NCBI RefSeq assembly: GCF_001748085.1
Contig: NZ_BBZK01000009.1
Span: 62,001 to 126,000 of the forward strand
DNA length: 64,000 nt
Direction of reading: 5' to 3'
Source: Streptomyces sp. TP-A0874
GTDB lineage: Bacteria > Actinomycetota > Actinomycetes > Streptomycetales > Streptomycetaceae
Shown: piece after piece, positions 51,431 to 59,409 of the stretch
Numbering within the stretch: position 1 is the stretch's first letter
How the letters are laid out: every line of letters begins with the position of its first letter
Made by a program: the position numbers and the translations under genes
The notes under the pieces: model-generated
Seen by the model: only the letters and a program-made list of their open reading frames with translations
Database searches by the model: none
Told to the model about the DNA's origin: nothing

Positions 51431-51556
51431 CTCCGCGCACTGCGCGGCACCTGATCGCGCGAGACGCCTCTCCCCTGACGACCGTCTGTCAGCCTGAACG
51501 GGGAGCCACCGACGGCAACGGGTCCCAGGGGCCCGCGCCGTGGTGCGGCGGCGGGG

Positions 51557-51994
51557 CTACGCGTCGCGCGGCGCGATGCCCAGCGCCTCGGTCGCCCTCG
51601 GGTTGACGAGCAGCACCAGGACGGTCAGCGCCGCGGCACCGAGCGCCACTCCGGCGACCGTCACGGCCCCTCCCGAGGTCACCAGCGTCCAGGCGACGGG
51701 GACCGCCATGATCTGGGTGATGATCGCCGGCCCACGGCTCCAGCGGCGCAGCAGCAGCAGCCCGCGCGCGGCGATCAGCGGGATCGCCCCCAGCAGGAGC
51801 AGCGTGACCCCGCCGGTCTCGGCCTGGGTGGGGCTGCCCGGGTGGCCGAAGAGCCCCATGACGAGCATGTAGAGGCCGAAGCCGACGAGCAGCAGCCCCT
51901 CGACGGCGGTGAGCGCCGCCGCGGCGGCGAGTCGGGCGGGACGCGGTCCGGCCGGGCGTTGTTCCTCGGTGCTGCGGTTTCGCTGACTGCTCAC
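51557..51994 (-). CDS. Integral membrane protein, unknown function
   Basis: A 145-residue protein with four helices: LAAAAALTAVEGLLLVGFGLY, VTLLLLGAIPLIAARGLLL, AIITQIMAVPVAWTLV and VAGVALGAAALTVLVLLV, ending NPRATEALGIAPRDA. The GTG at 51994 (VSSQRNRSTEEQ) gives a short polar N-terminus. It is a widespread Streptomyces membrane protein without known role, convergent with sigH and divergent from the lipid kinase gene. Confidence 0.82.
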   Translation of the reverse strand: MSSQRNRSTEEQRPAGPRPARLAAAAALTAVEGLLLVGFGLYMLVMGLFGHPGSPTQAETGGVTLLLLGAIPLIAARGLLLLRRWSRGPAIITQIMAVPVAWTLVTSGGAVTVAGVALGAAALTVLVLLVNPRATEALGIAPRDA

Positions 51995-52083
51995 CCCAGC
52001 AGGGTAACGCCAGGCCCGGCGGCGGTGGCGTGCGGCGGTGCCGGAGCTGGGTGCACGGAGAGCACCTGGGTAGGCTGCTGGGC

Positions 52084-53052
52084 ATGCGCGCACTACTCGT
52101 GGTCAACCCGGCAGCAACCACCACCAGTGCCCGCACCCGGGACGTGCTGACGCACGCGCTCGCGAGTGATCTGAAGCTCGAGGTGGCCACCACGGAGTAC
52201 CGGGGCCACGCGCGCGATCTGGCCCGGCGGGCCGCCGAGGGCGGCGAGGTGGAACTGGTGGTGGCCCTGGGCGGGGACGGAACCGTCAACGAGGTCGTCA
52301 ACGGCCTCCTGCACCACGGTCCGGACCCGGAGGCGCTACCAAGACTCGCCGTGGTCCCGGGCGGCTCGACCAATGTCTTCGCCCGCGCGCTGGGGTTGCC
52401 GAACCACGCGGTCGAGGCCACCGGCGCGCTGCTGGACGCGCTCCACAACGGCAGCGAGCGGACCGTGGGCCTCGGTCTGGCCGCCGGCACCCCCGGCAGT
52501 GCGGACGAGGGCGTGCCGTCGCGCTGGTTCACCTTCTGCGCCGGGTTCGGCTTCGACGCCGGCGTGGTGGGGAGGGTGGAACAGCAGCGGGAGCGGGGGA
52601 AGCGCTCGACCCACGCGCTGTACGTGCGCCAGCTGGTGCGGCAGTTCCTCGGGGAGAACCGGCGGCGCGCCGGCACCATCAGCCTGCGGCGGCCCGGAGC
52701 GGAACCGGTCGAGGACCTGGTCCTGTCGATAGTCTGCAACACCGCGCCCTGGACCTACCTGGGGAACCGTCCGCTGTACGCCTCCCCGGGCGCCTCCTTC
52801 GACACGGCCCTGGACGTCCTCGGGCTGCGGAGTCTGTCCCCCCTCGCCCTGGCCCGTTACGGGGCCCAACTGCTGCTCTCCTCCCCCGACCAGGGGCCGC
52901 ACGGAAAGCACGCGACCTCGCTGCACGACCTGACCGACTTCACCTTGCATTCGCAGGCGCCACTGCCGTTTCAGATGGACGGTGACCACCTAGGACTGCG
53001 TTCTAGCGTGACGTTCACAGGTGTACGCCGTGCACTGCGTGTGATTGTGTGA
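52084..53052 (+). CDS. Diacylglycerol kinase-family lipid kinase
   Basis: A 322-residue DAGK-catalytic-domain protein. LLVVNPAATTTSARTRD opens the fold; LVVALGGDGTVNEVVNGLL is the GGDGT nucleotide motif; LAVVPGGSTNVFARALGLP is the second conserved loop; PFQMDGDHLG carries the late acidic motif. It probably phosphorylates diacylglycerol or a sphingosine-like lipid at the membrane face. The ATG at 52084 has GTAGGCTGCTGGGC upstream, a weak site. Confidence 0.9.
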   Translation: MRALLVVNPAATTTSARTRDVLTHALASDLKLEVATTEYRGHARDLARRAAEGGEVELVVALGGDGTVNEVVNGLLHHGPDPEALPRLAVVPGGSTNVFARALGLPNHAVEATGALLDALHNGSERTVGLGLAAGTPGSADEGVPSRWFTFCAGFGFDAGVVGRVEQQRERGKRSTHALYVRQLVRQFLGENRRRAGTISLRRPGAEPVEDLVLSIVCNTAPWTYLGNRPLYASPGASFDTALDVLGLRSLSPLALARYGAQLLLSSPDQGPHGKHATSLHDLTDFTLHSQAPLPFQMDGDHLGLRSSVTFTGVRRALRVIV

Positions 53053-53373
53053 GTGGAAGCCCACAAAGTCCTTTCACTCGAACGTTTAGGCTGGCTTCCA
53101 CCCACTGGAAGTAGGGCTGTGACGGACACGACACCAAGGATTCAAAAAAAACTTTCCAGTAGGGGTTGTATCCGCCGCTGAGGTTTGCGAGGCTCTTCAT
53201 GGCGATCGGGACGGCCCGCACTACGGCCCCCTTGAGAGCCCGAACCCCCTTCCTCATCTCACTGGGCCCGAAACCAGGCCACTGGACGACGGCCCCGTAT
53301 CGTGCGGAAGGATTCGTGAAAGCGTTCACATTCACAAGCAAACCTGCTGTTATTACAAGGAGATGGAGCAGCC
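53053..53373 (+). promoter_or_regulatory. 321-bp leader/promoter region of wblE
   Basis: No gene. GTGAAAGCGTTCAC at 53316-53329 is an exact GTGA-N6-TCAC dyad 45 bp before the start codon. An A-run (eight A near 53145-53152) and other AT-rich patches are unusual here. TGGAAGCC/GGCTTCCA (about 53064-53098) could end the upstream lipid-kinase transcript. Confidence 0.5.
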
Positions 53374-53631
53374 ATGGACTGGCGTCACCGCGCCGTTTGC
53401 CGCGAGGAAGACCCCGAGCTCTTCTTCCCCATCGGCAACACCGGTCCTGCGCTCCTGCAGATCGAGGAAGCCAAAGCCGTCTGCCGTCGCTGCCCCGTCA
53501 TGGAGCAGTGCCTGCAGTGGGCGCTGGAGTCCGGCCAGGACTCCGGTGTCTGGGGTGGCCTCAGCGAGGACGAGCGCCGCGCGATGAAGCGCCGCGCCGC
53601 CCGCAACCGGGCGCGTAACGCAAGCGCCTGA
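53374..53631 (+). CDS. wblE: WhiB-family iron-sulfur regulator WblE
   Basis: An 85-residue WhiB-like protein. Cys9, Cys37, Cys40 and Cys46 are the [4Fe-4S] ligands (AVCREEDPELFFP; AVCRRCPVMEQCLQWAL); the GVWGG turn is at 58-62; a basic tail RRAMKRRAARNRARN follows. It is the orthologue of mycobacterial WhiB1, an essential nitric-oxide-sensitive regulator that binds the major sigma factor. GGAG lies 6 nt upstream of the ATG. A CRP-like dyad sits in the leader. A GNRA-loop terminator follows. Confidence 0.96.
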   Translation: MDWRHRAVCREEDPELFFPIGNTGPALLQIEEAKAVCRRCPVMEQCLQWALESGQDSGVWGGLSEDERRAMKRRAARNRARNASA

Positions 53632-53750
53632 CGACGCCCCTCGGCGATCAGGGCGATGGTGTGTACCTGACGGGCAGGATCTGACCGCGAGTACCACCCC
53701 AACCCGGCTTCGAACCGCAGCGCGCAGTACCCCCGATGCGCACGAAGCCT

Positions 53751-53784
53751 TGAGCCCCGACCGTAGCGATACGGTCGGGGCTCA
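53751..53784. terminator. Terminator between wblE and the PdtaS-like gene
   Basis: A perfect 15-bp stem (53751-53765 TGAGCCCCGACCGTA with 53770-53784) capped by a GCGA tetraloop of the stable GNRA type. It lies between convergent genes. Confidence 0.92.
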
Positions 53785-53941
53785 GTGCTGTCGACGCGTG
53801 ATGGCCTGGCCGACCGGACGCCACGCACAGACCCAGGAAACCGCGGTCGACAGTCGGGCCTTCGAAGGACCGACTCCAGAACCCGGGTCCGGAACGAATC
53901 AGGGCTCGCAGCCCGGGAATCGCGACTCAGGAATCCGGGTT

Positions 53942-54012
53942 CGGAAAACACCGTCCCGAAACCGCCGGCCAGAAACCGCCGTTCGAAAACCACGCCGCAG
54001 AAAACCGCCCGG
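53942..54012. repeat. Degenerate 14-bp tandem repeat
   Basis: Five successive units starting at 53942, 53956, 53970, 53984 and 53998, each like CAGAAACCGCCGTT (consensus CnGAAAACCgCCGn). They end ~30 bp before the 3' end of the PdtaS-like gene. The A-runs are unusual for this genome. The rest of the 53632-54043 gap contains the terminator and irregular GAATC-containing sequence. Confidence 0.75.
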
Positions 54013-54043
54013 TCGCGGAAATTCCACGTGCCGACCGTCGGCT

Positions 54044-55558
54044 TCAGAGCGGCCCGGTTCGGTCCCCGTGGCGTTCGGCCCCCTCGGCCCGCACCGGGAT
54101 GTCGAGCACCACCCGGGTGCCGCGCTCCGCCGCCGGCGCCATCTCGAAGCCGCCGCCCAGTTCGCCTTCGACCAGGGTGCGCACGATCTGCAGCCCCAGG
54201 TTGCCGGCGCTGCGCGGATCGAAGTCCTGGGGCAGGCCGCACCCGTCGTCCTCGATCTTCACCCGCAACCGAGGCCGCCCCCACGGTCCTTCCCTGGTCG
54301 CCGACACCTCCACGGTGCCCTGTTCGTTGGGGCCGAAGCCGTGTTCCAGCGCGTTCTGCAACACCTCGGTGAGGACCATCGCGAGCGGGGTGGCGACCTC
54401 TGCCTCCAGCACGCCGAACCGGCCGGTGCGGCGGCCGGTGACCCGCCCCGGCGAGATCTCCGCCACCATCGCCAGCACCCGGTCGGCGATCTCGTCGAAC
54501 TCCACCCGCTCGTCGAGGTTCTGGGAGAGCGTCTCGTGCACGATCGCGATGGATCCCACCCGGCGAACGGCCTCCTCCAGCGCCTCCCGGGCGCTGCCGC
54601 CCGCCTCCGCGCCGCCCATCCGGCGGGCCTGCAGCCGCAGCAGCGCGGCGACGGTCTGCAGGTTGTTCTTCACCCGGTGGTGGATCTCCCGGATGGTCGC
54701 GTCCTTGGTGATCAGCTCGCGCTCCCGGCGACGGAGTTCGGTCACGTCGCGGAGCAGCACCAGCGCACCGATGTGGTTGCCCTTGGGCTTGAGCGGGATG
54801 GCCCGCAACTGGATGACGCCCACCTCGCCCTCGACCTCGAACTCCCGCGGAGCCCAGCCGCTGGCCAGTCTGACCAGCGCCTCGTCCACCGGCCCCCGGC
54901 GCGGCGGCACGAGTTCCGCGGTGGTCTGACCGAGGTGGCGGCCGACCAGGTCGGCGGCGAGCCCCAGGCGGTGGTACGCGGAGAGTGCGTTGGGGCTGGC
55001 GTACTGGACGATCCCTTCGGCGTCGAGCCGGATCAGCCCGTCCCCGACCCGGGGGGAGGCGTCCATGTCGACCTGCTGCTCGGGGAAGGGAAACGTCCCG
55101 TCGGCGATCATGCGGGCCAGGTCGGAGGCGCTCTGCAGATAGGTGAGCTCCAGCCGGCTCGGGGTCCGGACGGTCAGCAAATTGGTGTTGCGGGCGATCA
55201 CCCCCAGCACCCGCCCCTGACGGCGGACCGGGATGGACTCGACCCGCACCGGTACCTCCTCCCGCCACTCGGGGTCCCCCTCGCGGACGATCCGCCCCTC
55301 GTCCAGGGCGGCGTCCAGCATGGGGCGCCGGCCACGCGGGACGAGATGACCGACCATGTCGTTCTGGTAGGAGGTCGTGCCGGTGTTGGGGCGCATCTGG
55401 GCCACCGAGACATAGCGTGTCCCGTCCCGGGTCGGCACCCACAGCACCAGGTCGGCGAAGGAGAGGTCGGCGAGGAGCTGCCACTCCGAGACCAGCAGGT
55501 GGAACCACTCGACGTCGGATTCCCCGAGGTCGGTGTGCTGGCGGACGAGTTCGTTCAT
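54044..55558 (-). CDS. PdtaS-like cytoplasmic sensor histidine kinase
   Basis: A 504-residue soluble histidine kinase of the HisKA_2 type, as in mycobacterial PdtaS. The N-terminal GAF-like domain starts NELVRQHTDLGESDVEWFHL and includes RRQGRVLGVIARNTNLLTV; a PAS domain (~180-290) has DGLIRLDAEGIVQYASPNA and VLLRDVTELRRRE; the H-box is REIHHRVKNNLQTVAALLRL; ATPase motifs are TEVLQNALEHGF, EDDGCGLP and NLGLQIVRTL. Such kinases usually signal to an ANTAR-type RNA-binding regulator, which is not nearby. ATG at 55558 is chosen; a GTG three codons upstream is possible. A dre-like site lies ~250 bp upstream. Confidence 0.9.
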   Translation of the reverse strand: MNELVRQHTDLGESDVEWFHLLVSEWQLLADLSFADLVLWVPTRDGTRYVSVAQMRPNTGTTSYQNDMVGHLVPRGRRPMLDAALDEGRIVREGDPEWREEVPVRVESIPVRRQGRVLGVIARNTNLLTVRTPSRLELTYLQSASDLARMIADGTFPFPEQQVDMDASPRVGDGLIRLDAEGIVQYASPNALSAYHRLGLAADLVGRHLGQTTAELVPPRRGPVDEALVRLASGWAPREFEVEGEVGVIQLRAIPLKPKGNHIGALVLLRDVTELRRRERELITKDATIREIHHRVKNNLQTVAALLRLQARRMGGAEAGGSAREALEEAVRRVGSIAIVHETLSQNLDERVEFDEIADRVLAMVAEISPGRVTGRRTGRFGVLEAEVATPLAMVLTEVLQNALEHGFGPNEQGTVEVSATREGPWGRPRLRVKIEDDGCGLPQDFDPRSAGNLGLQIVRTLVEGELGGGFEMAPAAERGTRVVLDIPVRAEGAERHGDRTGPL

Positions 55559-55888
55559 GGAGGGCACGTACGCGAGCCTACCGGCGGCGCCCCGAAGGGC
55601 CCGCGGGCCGCGGCGCCGGGACGGGACCCTCAACCCGTCCGGCACCGCAGCCCGGAGCTGACGTCGGCCGATCTCGCCGAACCGGGGTGTGCGGGCCCCG
55701 CGGCCGATCGGACCGACCGGAGGCACCGGGCACGGTCAGGGCAGGCCGTGCTGGGGGTGCCTCTCCGCCCTCCCTGTGCGGTGGAGAGCGGATGTCCTGT
55801 TCGATTGTGGACTAGACCAGTACGGACTGTCCATGTGTTCGCGGCGGGAACTGTTTGCACGAACCGGCAGAGCCCGCCGGAAGACCGC
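55559..55888. promoter_or_regulatory. 330-bp gap between the das operon end and the PdtaS-like gene
   Basis: No gene supported. It contains the dre-like site at 55807-55822 (listed separately) and a weak hairpin past the SIS gene stop (about 55862-55880). Confidence 0.5.
55807..55822. promoter_or_regulatory. Orphan DasR-box (dre)-like site
   Basis: TGTGGACTAGACCAGT matches the dre consensus ACTGGTCTAGACCACT at 12 of 16 positions, including the CTAGACCA core. It lies downstream of the das operon and upstream of the PdtaS-like gene. Confidence 0.55.
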
Positions 55889-56968
55889 TCAGCGGGTCTC
55901 GGTGACCTTGGCCAGGGAACGGGGGGCGTCGGGGTCCTGGCCGCGGGCGAGCGTGACCTCGTAGGCGAGCAGTTGCAGCGGCAGGATCTCCAGGATCGGC
56001 TGGATCTCCTCGGGCACGCCCTTGGTCGGCAGTGCGAACCCGGCCGAGGCGGACTCCGGCCCCACCTGCTCCTCGGCTCCCACCACGACGAGGTCCGCAC
56101 CGCTGCCGCGCAGCCGCTCCAGAACCGGCTGGAGCGCCGCTCCGCCCCTGCCGTCGTTCACGATGGCGATGACCGGGGAGCGGCTGTCGAGCATGGCCAG
56201 CGGACCGTGCAGCAGGTCCGCCCCGGAGTAGGCGAGCGCCGGGATGTAGCTGGTCTCCATCAGCTTCAACCCGGCCTCCCGGGCCGTCGGGTAGCTGTAA
56301 CCGCGGGAGGTGAGGACCATCCGCTCGGCGAACCGGTAGCGCTGGGCGAGCGCCTTGACCTCCTCGCCCCGGTCCAGGACCTGGACGGCGAGGTCCGGCA
56401 GCACGGTGGCGGCCGCGCCGTCCCCGCCCGCCAGGCCCTCGGCGAGCAGGTAGAGGGCGAGCAGTTCGGCGGTGTAGGTCTTGGTGGCCGGGAGGGCCTT
56501 CTCCGGCCCGGCGAGGACGTCGATGTGGAACTCGCAGGCCCGCGCCAGGGGAGAGTCGGCGTTGTTGGTCACCGCCAGGGTGACGGCGCCGGCCGCGCGG
56601 GCGGCTTCGGCGGAGGCCACCAGGTCCGGGGAGCCGCCGGACTGACTCACCGTGATCACCAGGGCCCCGGCGAGGTCCTGCCGCGCCTCGTAGACGGTGG
56701 TGACCGACATCGACGTCAGTCCGCAGGGCCTGCCCCACCGGGTCTCCAGCAGGTACTTGGCGTACAGCGCGGCGTTGTCGGAGGTGCCGCGCGCGGTGAG
56801 CAGCACGAAGCGGGGGTCGAGCGCGGCGATCCGCTCGGCGGTCTCCCGGATCCTGGGCGCGCCCTCCGCCAACAGCCGGCGCAGCACGGCGGGCTGCTCC
56901 GCGACCTCCCGGGCCATGATTCGGCCCGGCTGCTCGCTGTGCTGCTGGGTCGGGGTGGTGGCCGACAT
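55889..56968 (-). CDS. SIS-domain sugar-phosphate isomerase/deaminase (GlmS C-half-like, NagB-II type)
   Basis: A 359-residue double-SIS protein. ARGTSDNAALYAKYLLETRW and VITVSQSGGSPDLVASAEAA are the first SIS sugar-phosphate site (SQSG loop); LTSRGYSYPTAREAGLKLME and DLLHGPLAMLDSRSPVIAI the second; KVTETR ends the chain as in GlmS (K-V-T-E). There is no glutaminase domain. In the das operon this should be glucosamine-6-phosphate deamination, i.e. a SIS-type NagB-II, in the place where, from memory, S. coelicolor has a classical nagB. ATG at 56968; 41 bp after dasD. Confidence 0.85.
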   Translation of the reverse strand: MSATTPTQQHSEQPGRIMAREVAEQPAVLRRLLAEGAPRIRETAERIAALDPRFVLLTARGTSDNAALYAKYLLETRWGRPCGLTSMSVTTVYEARQDLAGALVITVSQSGGSPDLVASAEAARAAGAVTLAVTNNADSPLARACEFHIDVLAGPEKALPATKTYTAELLALYLLAEGLAGGDGAAATVLPDLAVQVLDRGEEVKALAQRYRFAERMVLTSRGYSYPTAREAGLKLMETSYIPALAYSGADLLHGPLAMLDSRSPVIAIVNDGRGGAALQPVLERLRGSGADLVVVGAEEQVGPESASAGFALPTKGVPEEIQPILEILPLQLLAYEVTLARGQDPDAPRSLAKVTETR

Positions 56969-57009
56969 CTCTGGGTGCCTCCAGTCGCTGTGTGTGCGGT
57001 CCACGGCCG

Positions 57010-58572
57010 TCAGTGGCCGGCGTCCCTGCCGAGGATGACCTCCGCGGCGGCCCGTCCGCAGACGCGGGCGGCCCCGTGGGTGGCGATGTGCAGCGCCCCG
57101 GTCGGCCGGGCGCCCGGCACTCCCATCTCGACCACGACCGTCTCCGGCCGGGCGGCGACCAGTGCACCCAGTGCCTCGGCCATCCAGGGGTGGCGGTGGA
57201 CATCGCGTACCACTGCGACGATCCTACGGTCAGCCGCGGCCTCCAGCACATTCGCCACCAGCGCGGGCACCCCGTGTGCCTGGGCCGCGTCGGGGTCGAA
57301 ACGTCCGCTCCGGGTGCCCGGCAGGAGCCGTTCCAGTTCCGCGGCGATGCCCCAGGGGGTCTCGTCGCCGACGGCGATGTTCGGCCGCGGGCTGAACACC
57401 GCCACATAGGGCGCCTCGGCCAGCGGCCGGTACGGTGCCCCGCCGCCGGGAACCACTCGGAGCGCCCGGCGGGCGGCGGCCAGTCCCACTTCCGGAGCGT
57501 GGTCGGAGGTGCCCGAGGGGGTCGGTAGGCCCCGGGCGGTCAGCGTCCACCGGGCGAGCGCCCGCACCCGGTCGGCCGCGTCCGCGAGCCGTTCGCGCGG
57601 CAGTTCGCCCGAGTCGACCGCAGCCACCAGCGCGTCCCGCAGCCGGTCCACGGTGCCCTCGTCGGCGAGTCCGCCGCCGACGCAGATGGCGTCCGCTCCG
57701 GCGGCGATCGCCAGCACGCTGCCGCGTTCCAGTCCGTAGCTGCCGGAGACGGCCCGCATCTCCATGCCGTCAGTGACGATCAGCCCCTCGAAGCCGAGGC
57801 CGCCGCTGCTGACCGGTGCCCGTAGCAGGCCGGTGAGCGCGGCCCGGCTCAGGGTCGCCGGGTGGCGCGGGTCGAGCGCCGGCAGCAGGATGTGGGCGCT
57901 CATCACGGCCTTGGTACCCGCCGCGACCGCGGCGCGGAAGGGGGTCAGCTCCCGGCCGTGCAGGGTCTCCAGGTCTGCGTCGATCCGGGGCAGGTCGTGG
58001 TGGGAGTCGACGGCCGTGTCGCCGTGGCCCGGGAAGTGCTTGGTGCAGGCGGCCACCCCGGCGTCCTGCAGCCCTTCCACGTAGGCGGCGGTGTGCCGGG
58101 CGACGAGCTCCGGTGCGGAGCCGAACGAACGCACCCCGATGACCGGGTTGTTCGGGTCGGAGTTGACGTCGGCGGACGGCGCCCAGTTGAGGTTGACTCC
58201 GCAGTCGGCGAGCCGCCGACCCAACTCGCGGGCGACCGCGCCGGTCAGCTCCGGGTCGTCGACGGCGCCCAGGGCGAGGTTGCCGGGGAAGGAGGAGCCG
58301 GTGCGGGATTCGAGGCGGGTGACGTCGCCTCCCTCCTCGTCGATCGCCACCAGCAGGTCCGGGCGCTCCTCGCGCAGTCGCGCGGTGAGCGCCGCGAGCT
58401 GCTCGGGGGAGGCGATGTTGCGGCCGAAGAGCCCCACCGCGGTGAGCCCCTCGCCGATACGGCGCAGCAGCCAGTCGGGGGCGGTGGTGCCGGTGAATCC
58501 GGGTTGGAGTACGGCGAGGGCGTCGCGGGTGAGCGTCTCGCGGTCCTCGGTCACGGGCGGTTGGGTGGTCAC
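57010..58572 (-). CDS. dasD: GH3 beta-N-acetylglucosaminidase DasD
   Basis: A 520-residue glycoside hydrolase family 3 enzyme of the NagZ-like type. CTKHFPGHGDTAVDSHHDLP is the family signature with the Asp-His dyad that serves as acid/base, and FEGLIVTDGMEMRAVSG carries the nucleophile Asp. No signal peptide is seen, so it acts in the cytoplasm on imported N,N'-diacetylchitobiose, giving GlcNAc. ATG at 58572, 6 bp after the dasC stop. Confidence 0.94.
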   Translation of the reverse strand: MTTQPPVTEDRETLTRDALAVLQPGFTGTTAPDWLLRRIGEGLTAVGLFGRNIASPEQLAALTARLREERPDLLVAIDEEGGDVTRLESRTGSSFPGNLALGAVDDPELTGAVARELGRRLADCGVNLNWAPSADVNSDPNNPVIGVRSFGSAPELVARHTAAYVEGLQDAGVAACTKHFPGHGDTAVDSHHDLPRIDADLETLHGRELTPFRAAVAAGTKAVMSAHILLPALDPRHPATLSRAALTGLLRAPVSSGGLGFEGLIVTDGMEMRAVSGSYGLERGSVLAIAAGADAICVGGGLADEGTVDRLRDALVAAVDSGELPRERLADAADRVRALARWTLTARGLPTPSGTSDHAPEVGLAAARRALRVVPGGGAPYRPLAEAPYVAVFSPRPNIAVGDETPWGIAAELERLLPGTRSGRFDPDAAQAHGVPALVANVLEAAADRRIVAVVRDVHRHPWMAEALGALVAARPETVVVEMGVPGARPTGALHIATHGAARVCGRAAAEVILGRDAGH

Positions 58573-58578
58573 GTCTCA

Positions 58579-59409
58579 CTATCCCTTCACTGCGCCGGAG
58601 GTGAGACCGCCGACCGCCTTGCGTTGCAGGAACAAGAAGAGCACCAGGATCGGGAGGGCGAAGAGGGAGGCCGCCGCCATGGTGGCGCCCCAATCGTCCC
58701 CGAAGGCCGTCTGGAACTGGGAGAGCCACAGCGGGAGCGTCTTCGCCTCCGGGTCCTTGTTGAGGATCAGTACCAGGGGGAACTCGTTCCAGGCGGTGAT
58801 GAAGCCGAAGAGGGAGGTGGCCATCAGCCCGGGGGCGAGCAGGGGGAGGATCACCTTGAGGAAGGCGCGCGGCCTGGTGCAGCCGTCCACCATCGCCGAC
58901 TCCTCGAGTTCCTCGGGCACGGCCGCGATGAAGCCGCGCAGCATCAGGATGGTGAAGGGCAGCGCCATCACCATGTAGAACGCCGTGAGCGGCAGCAGCC
59001 CGTTCAGCAGGTCGGCGTCGCGCACGATCAGGTAGATCGCGATGACCATGACCTCCCAGGGGGCCATCTGGGCGATCATCACGGCGAGGATGAAGCCGCG
59101 GCGCCCCTTGAACCGCATCCGGGCGATGGCGAACGAGGCACACAGCGCGATCGCCAGGGAGAGCAGCACGGCGCTCACCGTGACGGTGAGCGAGTTGCGG
59201 ACCAAGGTCCAGAAGTGCTCGGCGGCGACGGCTTTCCGGAAGTGCCCGAGGGTGGCGTCGGTGGGGAACCAGACCGGGGTCTCGGCGATGATGTCGGAGT
59301 TCGGTTTGAAGGCGGTGCTGAACATCCAGTAGACGGGGAAGAGGAAGCCGGCGCAGAGGACGACCGCCAGCACGTTGGGCCAGATCCGGCCGAAGGGTGT
59401 ACGCCTCAC
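58579..59409 (-). CDS. dasC: Chitobiose ABC transporter permease DasC
   Basis: A 276-residue MalG-type permease: ICA-type first helix VLAVVLCAGFLFPVYWMFST, then SLTVTVSAVLLSLAIALCAS and the EAA loop EELEESAMVDGCTRPRAFLK. The GTG start overlaps the dasB stop (GTGA). With DasB it forms the membrane channel. The ATPase is not in the operon; in S. coelicolor the shared ATPase MsiK, encoded elsewhere, drives this transporter. Confidence 0.94.
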   Translation of the reverse strand: MRRTPFGRIWPNVLAVVLCAGFLFPVYWMFSTAFKPNSDIIAETPVWFPTDATLGHFRKAVAAEHFWTLVRNSLTVTVSAVLLSLAIALCASFAIARMRFKGRRGFILAVMIAQMAPWEVMVIAIYLIVRDADLLNGLLPLTAFYMVMALPFTILMLRGFIAAVPEELEESAMVDGCTRPRAFLKVILPLLAPGLMATSLFGFITAWNEFPLVLILNKDPEAKTLPLWLSQFQTAFGDDWGATMAAASLFALPILVLFLFLQRKAVGGLTSGAVKG

